This document shows positions 30,636-37,946 of a DNA stretch of 38,283 bases, piece by piece. Position 1 is the first letter of the stretch. Each line of letters starts with the position of its first letter. A program made the position numbers and the translations under genes. This DNA is from Clostridiales bacterium UBA1389. GTDB lineage: Bacteria > Bacillota > Clostridia > Oscillospirales > CAG-382. The notes below the pieces were generated by a model. The model did not search any database and had not been told where the DNA came from. It saw nothing but the letters and a program-made list of their open reading frames with translations. The stretch is from assembly GCA_002305335.1 (NCBI GenBank), contig DBQR01000049.1, forward strand, positions 1 through 38,283, in the 5' to 3' direction.

Positions 30636-32947
30636 TATCTTGCCACTTCCTCCATAATATAGGCTTCCAGCACGTCGCCTTCCTTGATGTCGTTAAAGCG
30701 GTCAAGGCCGATACCGCATTCATAGGACTGGGCAACCTCCCGTACATCGTCCTTAAAGCGTTTGAGGGAGGAAATTTTATCCTCGGCCATCACCACTCCG
30801 TCACGGATAACCCTTACAAGGGCATTTCTCATAATCTTGCCGTCGGTGACATAGGAACCGGCGATGGTCCCCACGTTGGGCACCCTTATGGTCTGCCTTA
30901 CTTCAGCTCTGCCAAGAACGGTTTCTTTGAATTTGGGGGAAAGCATTCCCTTCATGGCAGCCTGGACTTCCTCGATGCATTCGTATATTACCCGGTAGGT
31001 TCTTATTTCAACCTTGTCCCTTGCGGCCATTTCCATGGCCTGACGGTCGGGGCGGATGTTGAATCCCACGATAAGGGCGTCCGACGCCGAAGCCAGCATA
31101 ACGTCCCCTTCGGTAACGGCGCCCGCGCCGGCATGGATGACCGAAACCTTGACTTCCTCGTTTGACAGCTTTTCCAGGCTGGATTTAACCGCCTCCGCCG
31201 TACCCTGAACGTCGGCCTTTACGATGATATTAAGGGTTTTTATTCCCCCTTCGATACGGCTGAACAGTTCGTCAAGGTTTACCTTGGAATCAGCTTTGCT
31301 TTGCTTGACTTTGATTTCATGCTTCCGCTGTTCCACCAGCTCTCTGGCAAGGCGTTCGTCGGAAACCACGGCGAACATATCCCCTGCGTTGGGGACATCC
31401 GAAAGTCCCATTATTTCAACTGGGGTGGAGGGGCCGGCCGTCTTTATGGTCCTGCCCTTGTCGTCGGTCATATGTCTTATTCTTCCCGAAGTGGTACCGG
31501 CTATTATAATGTCGCCGGTTGTTAACATGCCTTCCTGAACCAGCACCGTCGCCACTGAACCTCTGCCCTTGTCAAGGCGGGCTTCGATAACGGTACCCCT
31601 GGCGGGCTTGTCGGGATTCGCCTTCAGCTCCATCATGTCTGATGACAGGATAATCATTTCAAGTAACTTGTCGATGTTGGTGTGCTTTAATGCGGAAACG
31701 GGGACACAGATGGTGTTTCCCCCCCATTCTTCGGGGAGAAGGTCATATTTGGTCAGTTCGTTCTTAACCCGTTCGGGGTCCGCACCGGGTTTGTCCATTT
31801 TGTTTATCGCAACTATGATTTCCACATTGGCGGCTTTGGCGTGGTTGATTGCCTCAACGGTCTGGGGCATAATTCCGTCGTCGGCGGCCACCACAAGGAC
31901 GGCAATGTCGGTTATTTGCGCACCTCTTGCCCGCATGGCGGTAAAGGCCTCATGGCCGGGGGTGTCAAGAAAGGTGATTTCCCGGTCGCCTATGCTCACG
32001 CAGTAGGCGCCGATATGCTGGGTTATGCCGCCGGCTTCCCCCTTGGTTACACTGGTGTTCCGTATAGCGTCGAGTAGGGAGGTTTTGCCGTGGTCGACGT
32101 GTCCCATAACCACCACAACGGGAGCCCGGGGCTTAAGGTTTTCCTCCTTTTCCGGCTCTTCGGTACCGAAAAGCCGTTCTTCAAGGGAAACCACCACTTC
32201 TTTTTCAACGATTATTTTATACTCGTCGGCCACAAGGTAGGCGGTGTCGTAGTCGATCATGTCGGTTACGCTTGCCATAACCCCCATTGACATAAGCTTT
32301 TTTATTACATCGCCGGCGGTTATCTTCATTCTCGAAGCAAGCTCGCCCACCGAAATTTCGTCGGGTACGGTGATCTTGAGCTGTACCGGCTTGGGAACGA
32401 ATTTGGGTTTTGATTTGTCGAATTTCCTTCTGGAAGTTCTCCCGCTTTCCTGAGCGTCCTTTGTATTTTTCTTTTTTATCTTTATCTTGGTGTCCGTAAC
32501 GGTATCGGTTTCGGGGACAAAGGTTTCCAGCTTTTCGTCGTACTTGGCGATATTGACCGACAAAGTCCCACGGGTGTCCACCACCCTGACTTCGGTTTTG
32601 GACCGTTTGGGCTGGGGAGCGGACGGCTTTTGGGAAGGAGCAGCGGCCTTTTTGGGCCTTGCGGCTTCCCTCTGCTTCATAAGCTCTTCCTTAGCCTTTG
32701 CCTTTGCCGCTTCCTCCTGCTTTTTCTTTTCGGCGATCTTGTCCTCATAGGATTTGAAAAAGGCTTCGATATCCGTCTGGTGCTGCTGGGTATAATATTC
32801 AAAAATAATTGAAAGTTCGTCGGATTCGAGGGCGGTCATATAGCTTTTTCCGCCATAGCCGTGGCCGGCAAGAAGCTCAATCAGGTCCTTGCTTTTTATA
32901 TTCAAATCCTTTGCGAGGGAATTTATGCGTATTTTTTCTTCTGCCAT
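30635..32947 (-). CDS. infB: Translation initiation factor IF-2
   Basis: A 770-residue GTPase that brings fMet-tRNA to the 30S subunit and promotes subunit joining. The N-terminus starts with an IF2-N motif (KIRINSLAKDLNIKSKDLIELLAGHGY), then a Lys/Glu/Ala-rich coiled linker (~55-125), a second IF2-N-like segment (~195-245), and the G domain with G1 loop G282-HVDHGKT289, DTPGHEAF (G3) and NKMDKP (G4). Domains II, III and IV follow and end IKEGDVLEAYIMEE. The length is moderate for Firmicutes; the N-terminal linker is shorter than in actinobacteria. GGAGGTAAACTGA precedes the ATG. The gene is flanked by ylxQ and rbfA in the canonical order. Confidence 0.97.
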   Translation of the reverse strand: MAEEKIRINSLAKDLNIKSKDLIELLAGHGYGGKSYMTALESDELSIIFEYYTQQHQTDIEAFFKSYEDKIAEKKKQEEAAKAKAKEELMKQREAARPKKAAAPSQKPSAPQPKRSKTEVRVVDTRGTLSVNIAKYDEKLETFVPETDTVTDTKIKIKKKNTKDAQESGRTSRRKFDKSKPKFVPKPVQLKITVPDEISVGELASRMKITAGDVIKKLMSMGVMASVTDMIDYDTAYLVADEYKIIVEKEVVVSLEERLFGTEEPEKEENLKPRAPVVVVMGHVDHGKTSLLDAIRNTSVTKGEAGGITQHIGAYCVSIGDREITFLDTPGHEAFTAMRARGAQITDIAVLVVAADDGIMPQTVEAINHAKAANVEIIVAINKMDKPGADPERVKNELTKYDLLPEEWGGNTICVPVSALKHTNIDKLLEMIILSSDMMELKANPDKPARGTVIEARLDKGRGSVATVLVQEGMLTTGDIIIAGTTSGRIRHMTDDKGRTIKTAGPSTPVEIMGLSDVPNAGDMFAVVSDERLARELVEQRKHEIKVKQSKADSKVNLDELFSRIEGGIKTLNIIVKADVQGTAEAVKSSLEKLSNEEVKVSVIHAGAGAVTEGDVMLASASDALIVGFNIRPDRQAMEMAARDKVEIRTYRVIYECIEEVQAAMKGMLSPKFKETVLGRAEVRQTIRVPNVGTIAGSYVTDGKIMRNALVRVIRDGVVMAEDKISSLKRFKDDVREVAQSYECGIGLDRFNDIKEGDVLEAYIMEEVAR

Positions 32948-33265
32948 TCAGTTTACCTCCGAAGTTTTGAGTTTTGCCGTTTTATACAATTTGGCTAAAT
33001 TGTCGTCGCATATGGCAACGGTGGCGCAATGCGATATTCCCACAGCACGGCCTAACTCCATTTGGGTATATTTCACTGTTTCGTAATCTGCGCCGTAAAA
33101 GACAGCTTTGTCGGTTATGGTTTTTAGGGTATTGGCGGAAACGTCCGATGCGATTAGGACAACCCTTGCCTTTTTTGCCCTTATTGCCGTTACAACCTGT
33201 TCGGCACCCAAGGCAACTTTTCCCGCTTTTCTGCAAAGACTTAATGCGGACAGTATTTTATCCAT
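32948..33265 (-). CDS. ylxQ: YlxQ, L7Ae/L30e-family RNA-binding protein
   Basis: A 105-residue L7Ae-like kink-turn-binding fold protein. LSLCRKAGKVALGAEQVVTAIRAKKARVVLIASDVSANT and the later VKYTQMELGRAVGISHCATVAI are diagnostic of YlxQ, the small ribosomal-like protein encoded between ylxR and infB in Bacillota. The correct start is the ATG at 33265, which overlaps the ylxR stop by eight bases; a longer reading from 33454 adds 63 residues that are only the shadow of ylxR. The function is poorly defined, probably RNA binding in ribosome maturation. Confidence 0.93.
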   Translation of the reverse strand: MDKILSALSLCRKAGKVALGAEQVVTAIRAKKARVVLIASDVSANTLKTITDKAVFYGADYETVKYTQMELGRAVGISHCATVAICDDNLAKLYKTAKLKTSEVN

Positions 33266-33530
33266 TTGATTTTCCGATAAGTCCCTCCAGTGATGAATAA
33301 ACCTCATTCGGCACCGGCGTGTTGAAGGCCTTGTCAAACCGTTTTGCCTTTCTGCATTTGGCAAAGCATTCGATGCTGTCGCAAAGATATGCCCCCCTGC
33401 CGTTTGCCTTTCCGGTTTTGTCGATGAATATGCAGCCTTCGGGGGAGCGGACAATCCTGATAAGGCTTGATTTTGCCTTCATTTCCCCGCAGCCTAAGCA
33501 TTTTCGTTCGGGAATCTTTTTAGGTTTCAC
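33258..33530 (-). CDS. ylxR: YlxR (DUF448) nucleic-acid-binding protein
   Basis: A 90-residue YlxR protein. The diagnostic pattern is PERKCLGCGEMKAKSSLIRIVR followed by GRGAYLCDSIECFAKCRKAKRFDKAF, with conserved cysteines and a basic patch. YlxR binds RNA and has been linked to RNase P and transcription control in Firmicutes. I start it at the GTG at 33530 because GGGAGG lies seven bases before it; the earlier in-frame TTG codons fall inside that ribosome binding site. It follows nusA by about 20 bases. Confidence 0.9.
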   Translation of the reverse strand: MKPKKIPERKCLGCGEMKAKSSLIRIVRSPEGCIFIDKTGKANGRGAYLCDSIECFAKCRKAKRFDKAFNTPVPNEVYSSLEGLIGKSNG

Positions 33531-33550
33531 TCCGCCGCCTCCCAACAATC

Positions 33551-34591
33551 TTATTCCTCTCTGCCGGATTTTATATCTATTTTAAGTCCGGTAAGCTTTG
33601 CCGCAAGCCTTGCGTTCTGACCCTCCCGGCCTATGGCAAGGGAAAGCTGATCTTCGCTTACCAGCACCCGGTAGGTTCTTTCCCCGTCGGGGAGCTTGGT
33701 TACGCTCAACACCGTTGCCGGCGCAAGAGAAGCGGCGATAAATTCCTCGCTGGATTCGGAATACTTGATTAAATCAATCTTTTCCCCGTTGAGTTCCTGG
33801 GTGACGGCGTTTTTCCGTGCCCCCCGGGGACCTATGCAGGTGCCGATGGGGTCCACATTGGGGTCATGGGACACGACGGCAATCTTGGTTCTTGAACCGG
33901 GTTCCCTGGCGATTGCCTTTATTTCCACAACGCCTTCCTTTATTTCGGGCACCTCCAGCTCAAACAGCCGTTTTACGAGACCGGGATGGATACGGTTTAT
34001 GGATACAGAAGGTCCCCTGGAATTCTTTTTGACTTCGGTGATATAAACCTTAATCCTGTCGCCGGGGTTCAGGGTTTCGCCGGGAATCTGCTCGTTGCGG
34101 TAAAGGGTCATATGATTTTTACCGATTTCCACCACGGCGTTGCCGGATACCGGGTCCACCACCTCCACCACCGCCGAAACGATTTCCTCTTTCTTTTCCT
34201 CGTATTCCTTAAGCATCATACCCCGTTCGGCTTCCCGTATGCCCTGAATAATAACCTGCTTGGCGGTCTGGGCGGAAATCCTCCCGAAATTGTGGGTTTT
34301 AACGTCTTCTTCGTAAATGTCCCCCAAGGCGTACTTTTTGGACTTTAACTTTGCATCGTCAAGGGAAATTTCGGTTTTAGGGTTTTCGACGTTTTCCACA
34401 ACGGTTAAAAGCTTTAACAGCCTTAATTCCTTCCTGTCAAAATCAAGCTTGACCCTGGCATTGGGGAACCCGCCATTGTCCCGCTTGAAAGCCGAAAGCA
34501 AAGCCGCCTCCACCTTTTCAACCATATAGTCCTTTGGAATTCCCTTTTCTTCCACAATGGCGTCAAGGGCGTCGAAAAATTCCTTATTCAT
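33551..34591 (-). CDS. nusA: Transcription termination/antitermination factor NusA
   Basis: A 346-residue NusA with the Gram-positive layout: N-terminal RNA polymerase-binding domain (1-~130), S1 domain (~135-200, with GNAVVEIGKNHMTLYRNEQIPGE), KH1 (~230-290, GSRTKIAVVSHDPNVDPIGTCIGPRGAR) and KH2 (~300-345, LSLAIGREGQNARLAAKLTG). The C-terminal acidic repeats of E. coli NusA are absent, as is normal in Firmicutes. It modulates pausing, termination and antitermination. It is the second gene of the rimP operon, whose leader hairpin at 35120-35147 may be a target for NusA autoregulation, as described for Bacillus subtilis. Confidence 0.97.
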   Translation of the reverse strand: MNKEFFDALDAIVEEKGIPKDYMVEKVEAALLSAFKRDNGGFPNARVKLDFDRKELRLLKLLTVVENVENPKTEISLDDAKLKSKKYALGDIYEEDVKTHNFGRISAQTAKQVIIQGIREAERGMMLKEYEEKKEEIVSAVVEVVDPVSGNAVVEIGKNHMTLYRNEQIPGETLNPGDRIKVYITEVKKNSRGPSVSINRIHPGLVKRLFELEVPEIKEGVVEIKAIAREPGSRTKIAVVSHDPNVDPIGTCIGPRGARKNAVTQELNGEKIDLIKYSESSEEFIAASLAPATVLSVTKLPDGERTYRVLVSEDQLSLAIGREGQNARLAAKLTGLKIDIKSGREE

Positions 34592-34635
34592 TTTCTATAC
34601 TGATCCTTTCTGAAAGTTGTTTTGATTGTCGTTTG

Positions 34636-35094
34636 TCAGCCGAGGATTGCCGCAGCCCTGGCAATATTCTTTCTGTTTATTATTATATTGTTAATTCCGA
34701 TTTCTTTTCCCGAAACCTCGGTAATTTTTCCGGTAAATTCTTTCATTCCCTCAACGGCGGCATACAGCTTAAGCTGAACGTCCCAGTCGTTTTCTCTGGC
34801 GGATTCGAAATGAAAGTCGCTTTTTAATACTCTGGTAAGTCCTGCGGAGGACACCTCAAGGGTGTATGACCCGTCAATAAGGTCGGCTTTGTCGATTATG
34901 GGTTCGATAACGGCGTTCGCCCTTTCGCAGTCGGCCATGGACATGCCTTTGTCCCGGAGGGAGTTTTCGACTTCAAACACCAGATTCCAGACATCCGCTT
35001 CCTTTTCGTACCGCACGTCCCAGATGACAAAACCTTCCTCGTTAAGTTTTGCCTCCACCAGATTCCTGGCGGTGTAGGCGATGTTCTGTTTCAT
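34636..35094 (-). CDS. rimP: Ribosome maturation factor RimP
   Basis: A 152-residue RimP (YlxS), which assists 30S assembly. The N-terminal alpha/beta domain has LVEAKLNEEGFVIWDVRYEKEADVWNLVFEVE, then ADCERANAVIEPIIDKADLIDGSYTLEVSSAGLTRVLKS, the family signature YxLEVSSPGLxRxL with Ala in place of Pro. The C-terminal Sm-like domain follows. I chose the ATG at 35094, eleven bases after GGAGG; a TTG six codons earlier overlaps that site. It is the first gene of the rimP-nusA-ylxR-ylxQ-infB-rbfA-nrnA-truB operon. Confidence 0.94.
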   Translation of the reverse strand: MKQNIAYTARNLVEAKLNEEGFVIWDVRYEKEADVWNLVFEVENSLRDKGMSMADCERANAVIEPIIDKADLIDGSYTLEVSSAGLTRVLKSDFHFESARENDWDVQLKLYAAVEGMKEFTGKITEVSGKEIGINNIIINRKNIARAAAILG

Positions 35095-35119
35095 TTGAGT
35101 TTTTACCTCCAAGCAAATT

Positions 35120-35147
35120 TTAAGAGTGGGCAGTCACCCACTCTTAA
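35120..35147 (-). promoter_or_regulatory. Leader hairpin of the rimP-nusA operon (putative attenuator)
   Basis: TTAAGAGTGGG and CCCACTCTTAA form a perfect 11-bp stem with loop TGACTG on the minus strand. It lies between the promoter at 35161-35189 and the rimP start. The stem is followed by AATTTGCTTGG, so the U tract is poor. In Bacillus subtilis a terminator in the equivalent leader gives NusA-dependent autoregulation; a weak U tract with a strong stem fits NusA-stimulated termination. The role here is inferred from position and shape. Confidence 0.65.
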
Positions 35148-35160
35148 TCATCTGTCAGTC

Positions 35161-35189
35161 ATTATATCACGGTTTATAATGAAATGCAA
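35161..35189 (-). promoter_or_regulatory. Promoter of the rimP-nusA-infB-truB operon
   Basis: On the minus strand TTGCAT (35184-35189) and a perfect TATAAT (35161-35166) have a 17-nt spacer. Transcription would begin a few bases before the leader hairpin, giving a ~60-nt leader before rimP. Confidence 0.8.
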
Positions 35190-35210
35190 GATGTTTTTAA
35201 AAGAATTTGC

Positions 35211-35984
35211 TTAAATTTCTTTGATATAGCCCTCTTTTTTCGCCTTTTCCCAGTCTACAAACAACACATCTTTGTCTTTTCCTATGGTGCGGGAGGTTAT
35301 TGTCCCGTCCTTTTCCAGCTTTTTAAGGGAATCAAGTATGTTTTGTTTTTTAACCGTCTTGTTTTTCTTTGTTACGTTTTCGATGAGGGCATCGGTATTA
35401 AGCATGGTCTTGGTGTTTTTCAGTTCACCCAATATCAGGCTGTAATCGTTTTCCTGTATTTCCTCCTCGGTGGGGAGGGTAACCGTCCAGCTGGCGGTTT
35501 CCTGCAGCTGTCGGGAAAAGGTTCCCCGGATTCCGTAGATGCCGACTTCCTTGCCGCAGATGTTTTTTAAAAACGATGTTGCGGATGAAAAATGACCGTC
35601 ACCCGAAAATAAAATGAATACATCAAGCCCTTCGCTCATCATAGCCTTTTGATATATGTTGTCGAGTATTATGAAGTCGGTGTAATCCTTTTTAACCCCG
35701 GTGGGGTTTCTGGTATCGATGATTTTATTGGAATAAAGCCTTATTCTTTTGATTTCGTCGGCAAGGGATCTTTGGGAAAAGTCGGCAAAAAATATGGCTT
35801 CCACAAGGTTTATCCGTTTTGATACGTCTTCAAACCAGGCTTTTATGTCGGGCTTAATTCCGTAATTGACGTTCATTGACACGTACCAGGATTCATAATC
35901 GATAAAGGCTATCCCTTTTTTTAGGTTGTTGGAAAATTTATCGGGTGCAAAGGACTTATCTTTTCCCCGTGAAAATAATGAGAT
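35211..35984 (-). CDS. NYN-domain (PIN-like) putative ribonuclease, apparent AUC start
   Basis: An NYN-domain protein, a PIN-like nuclease fold (LabA/TIGR00288-type). Conserved acidic positions lie in IAFIDYESW near the N-terminus, in DYTDFIILDNIYQ, and in FILFSGDGHFSSAT (the SGDxDF-like motif with His for Asp). A C-terminal winged-helix-like region (~175-257) may bind nucleic acid. The first ordinary start codon is a GTG at 35882, but that would remove the FIDYESW strand and its catalytic Asp. The same frame continues upstream with clear protein sequence to ATC at 35984, nine bases after AAGGAGG; before it comes an in-frame TAA. A GTG five bases after GGAGG is out of frame and reaches a stop after ten codons. 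I infer initiation at the AUC codon (257 residues). The gene has a strong promoter at 36069-36097. Confidence 0.8.
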   Translation of the reverse strand: MSLFSRGKDKSFAPDKFSNNLKKGIAFIDYESWYVSMNVNYGIKPDIKAWFEDVSKRINLVEAIFFADFSQRSLADEIKRIRLYSNKIIDTRNPTGVKKDYTDFIILDNIYQKAMMSEGLDVFILFSGDGHFSSATSFLKNICGKEVGIYGIRGTFSRQLQETASWTVTLPTEEEIQENDYSLILGELKNTKTMLNTDALIENVTKKNKTVKKQNILDSLKKLEKDGTITSRTIGKDKDVLFVDWEKAKKEGYIKEI

Positions 35985-36068
35985 ACACTTTTACCTCCTT
36001 TCTTTGAATTTTACATATATATTGTTGCGTACCGTGAACCGCAATCAAATATTCCCGAATTTCAATCC

Positions 36069-36097
36069 AGTATAGCATACCGTAAATATTCTGTCAA
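36069..36097 (-). promoter_or_regulatory. Promoter of the NYN gene
   Basis: On the minus strand TTGACA (36092-36097) and TATACT (36069-36074) are separated by 17 nt, about 85 bases upstream of the inferred NYN start. It implies transcription of the NYN gene separately from sigE. Confidence 0.82.
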
Positions 36098-36116
36098 CTG
36101 TTAAAACAGGGCTTTT

Positions 36117-36830
36117 TCAATAGGAAAGCTTGTATAGCTCTTCTTTCAGCCTTACTATTATCTTTTTTTCAAGACGGGAGATGTAGGATTGGGAAATTCC
36201 AAGTATATCCGCCACCTCCTTCTGGGTTTTTTCACCCTTGTGGCTTCCGAAACCGAAACGGAGTTCGATAATCGTCCGTTCCCGTTCGGGGAGCTTTTTC
36301 AACGCTTCGTATATTATCTTTCTGTCCTCGCTTTCCTCGATGGAACGGTAGACAAAATCGTTTTCGGTGCCCAACATATCCCCCAACAGCAGCTCGTTTC
36401 CGTCCCAGTCCACGTTAAGCGGCTCGTCAAGGGAAAGTTCGCATTTCAACCCCGAAGTTTTCCTTATATACATTAGGATTTCGTTTTCCACACAGCGGGA
36501 GGCATAGGTGGCAAGCTTGATCTGCTTGTCGCTTTTAAAGGTGTTCACCGCCTTTATAAGCCCTATGGTGCCTATCGAAATCAAGTCCTCGATCCCCGCC
36601 CCGGTGGCTTCGAACTTTTTGGCTATGTAAACCACCAGCCTGAGGTTATGTTCGATAAGCAGCTTCCGTGATTCCTCCCGTTCGATGGTGTCGATAAGCA
36701 GTTTTTCCTCCTCGAAGGACAGTGGAGGGGGGAGGGATGCCGCCCCGTTTATGTAAAAAATAAAGTTATCATAGCCGAAAAAGGCAAGGATTTTGTAAAG
36801 CAATCTGAATTTGCTCAATAATTTTTGCAT
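36117..36830 (-). CDS. sigE: RNA polymerase sporulation sigma factor sigma-E (pro-form)
   Basis: A 237-residue sigma-70-family factor that runs early mother-cell gene expression during sporulation. The first ~25 residues form the hydrophobic/basic pro-sequence removed by SpoIIGA. Region 2 follows (LLIEHNLRLVVYIAKKFEATGAGIEDLISIGTIGLIKAVNTF, then KLATYASRCVENEILMYIRK), then a sigma-E-like linker (LSLDEPLNVDWDGNELLLGDML), and region 4 with LPERERTIIELRFGFG and the HTH KTQKEVADILGISQSYISRLEKK. GGAGG lies six bases before the ATG. It starts 12 bases after spoIIGA and is almost certainly co-transcribed with it. sigG, next in Bacillus, is not downstream here. Confidence 0.95.
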   Translation of the reverse strand: MQKLLSKFRLLYKILAFFGYDNFIFYINGAASLPPPLSFEEEKLLIDTIEREESRKLLIEHNLRLVVYIAKKFEATGAGIEDLISIGTIGLIKAVNTFKSDKQIKLATYASRCVENEILMYIRKTSGLKCELSLDEPLNVDWDGNELLLGDMLGTENDFVYRSIEESEDRKIIYEALKKLPERERTIIELRFGFGSHKGEKTQKEVADILGISQSYISRLEKKIIVRLKEELYKLSY

Positions 36831-36842
36831 TAAAAACCTCCT

Positions 36843-37646
36843 TTACATTGATGCGGGGGAAATAAGCCCGTCACAGCCCGAAAAACTGCTGTTTACTGTG
36901 TCAACCGCCACGATGGCGTCGGTTTCCCTGTCCTTTTCCCCAAGGCGTTTTATTATGAGTTTGTCCGGTTTAAAGCCGTAAAGAATGCCGTTGCCGGAGG
37001 CGGTTTTAACGGGAATCACCCGGTGGGAGGGGGGGATATCCCCCATGAAGGCGGTATGGGAAACAATAATCACCCTTTTCCCCGTCAGGGGGTCTAAGAC
37101 AAACAAGCCGCTGTCCACAAGCAGGGAAACGGAGTAGACATTCCCGTCCTTTTCGATAACCGCTCCCAAATGCATATTTGAGGTTTTCCTTTGGCAGACA
37201 AGGGCATAGGCATATGCCGCTCCCACCGATAACAGGGCGACGATTATAAGAAAAACCGGGGAAATTTCGGCATAAAAGCCCCCGTTGAAGGTATAGTACC
37301 GTCCCGTAAGGGAAAGAAGGGCGGAAATAATACCCCCCATAAAGGCGGAAGTAACAATAAACACCACCGACCGGGATAAATATACCTTAACCGAATGAAA
37401 TCCGTTGGCAATAAGGCAGATAAGCAAAGCCGCGAAAATATGTACCGGCAATGTTATATATGGGGGAAGGCTTACAAGATACACGGCGAAGAGGGAATAT
37501 ATCCCCCCGGCAAAGGCGGAAATCACAAGCCTAAACAGCTTTGCCTTTACCGACAGTATGGCACCCGCCACATAAAGGCAGAGAAAATCGAGTATGAAAT
37601 TTATCAAAAACAGCACATCTGCGTATATTACATAGGTTTCATCCAT
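36843..37646 (-). CDS. spoIIGA: Sporulation sigma-E processing peptidase SpoIIGA
   Basis: A 267-residue membrane aspartic protease. Five N-terminal membrane helices (~5-150) start from the family pattern YADVLFLINFILDFLCLY. The cytoplasmic protease domain has strand SLLVD178SGLFVLDPLTGK, where the catalytic Asp of the DSG/DTG motif is retained, then RVIPVKTASGNGILYGFKPDKLII and a C-terminal segment ending in FSGCDGLISPASM. It cleaves the pro-sequence of sigma-E in the mother cell in response to SpoIIR from the forespore. I start it at the ATG at 37646, seven bases after GCGGGG. An in-frame upstream ATG at 37694 would add 16 residues over the putative promoter. Confidence 0.93.
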   Translation of the reverse strand: MDETYVIYADVLFLINFILDFLCLYVAGAILSVKAKLFRLVISAFAGGIYSLFAVYLVSLPPYITLPVHIFAALLICLIANGFHSVKVYLSRSVVFIVTSAFMGGIISALLSLTGRYYTFNGGFYAEISPVFLIIVALLSVGAAYAYALVCQRKTSNMHLGAVIEKDGNVYSVSLLVDSGLFVLDPLTGKRVIIVSHTAFMGDIPPSHRVIPVKTASGNGILYGFKPDKLIIKRLGEKDRETDAIVAVDTVNSSFSGCDGLISPASM

Positions 37647-37677
37647 TTTTATCCCCGCAAAAAGATATTGCGGTTTT

Positions 37678-37683
37678 ATTATA
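37678..37683 (-). promoter_or_regulatory. Possible -10 box of the spoIIGA-sigE operon
   Basis: A perfect TATAAT lies 32 bases before the spoIIGA start on the minus strand, but no good -35 is found 17 nt upstream. In Bacillus the spoIIG promoter likewise lacks normal spacing and needs Spo0A. I see no convincing 0A box, so only the -10 is reported. Confidence 0.4.
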
Positions 37684-37784
37684 AACTTTAGCAAAGGGAA
37701 AAATCTGTCGGGTATGGCAATACGAAAAAAATTATTTTTGTTATGTATTGAAGCTTAATGTCATATAGTTATATGGTGATTGCT

Positions 37785-37946
37785 TTGAAAAAACTGCTTG
37801 CATTTTTAATATCCCTCGCCCTTGTGATTACCGCCTTTGTTACCTTGTCCCTGCGGGAGGACGCTTCGGTTCAGGTTATCGCCGGAAGCGATATAGTTTT
37901 CAAACCGGTAAATATAATTCAGCTGGTGAAAAGCCTGTTCGGGTGA
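37785..37946 (+). CDS. Tiny single-span membrane protein upstream of the SpoIVFB-like gene
   Basis: A 53-residue protein with a Lys-Lys N-terminus, one hydrophobic segment (~4-20, LLAFLISLALVITAFVTL) and a short outside tail ending IIQLVKSLFG. I chose the TTG at 37785 because GGTGAT precedes it; the in-frame ATG at 37758 lacks a ribosome binding site. Its stop overlaps the start of the protease gene as GTGA, so the two are translationally coupled. It occupies the place of spoIVFA in Bacillus but is far too short and lacks the M23-like domain. I do not recognise it; a small regulatory or assembly partner of the protease is a guess. Confidence 0.6.
   Translation: MKKLLAFLISLALVITAFVTLSLREDASVQVIAGSDIVFKPVNIIQLVKSLFG

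Noticed and set aside
29423..31165. Long plus-strand ORFs opposite nrnA and infB (for example 29423-29932 and 30626-31165)
   Set aside because: They are antisense shadows of well-recognised genes, show no family pattern, and lack ribosome binding sites.
32948..33454. Long 168-codon reading of the YlxQ gene
   Set aside because: The first 63 codons are the ylxR gene read in another frame; the true YlxQ starts at the ATG at 33265.
36095..36116. CTGTT/AACAG hairpin just after sigE
   Set aside because: The stem is only five base pairs without a U tract, and overlaps the -35 of the NYN promoter; not a credible terminator.
37695..37720. TGTCGGG near 37705 as a Spo0A box for spoIIGA-sigE
   Set aside because: It matches only five of seven consensus positions, is single, and its spacing to the -10 box is not convincing.
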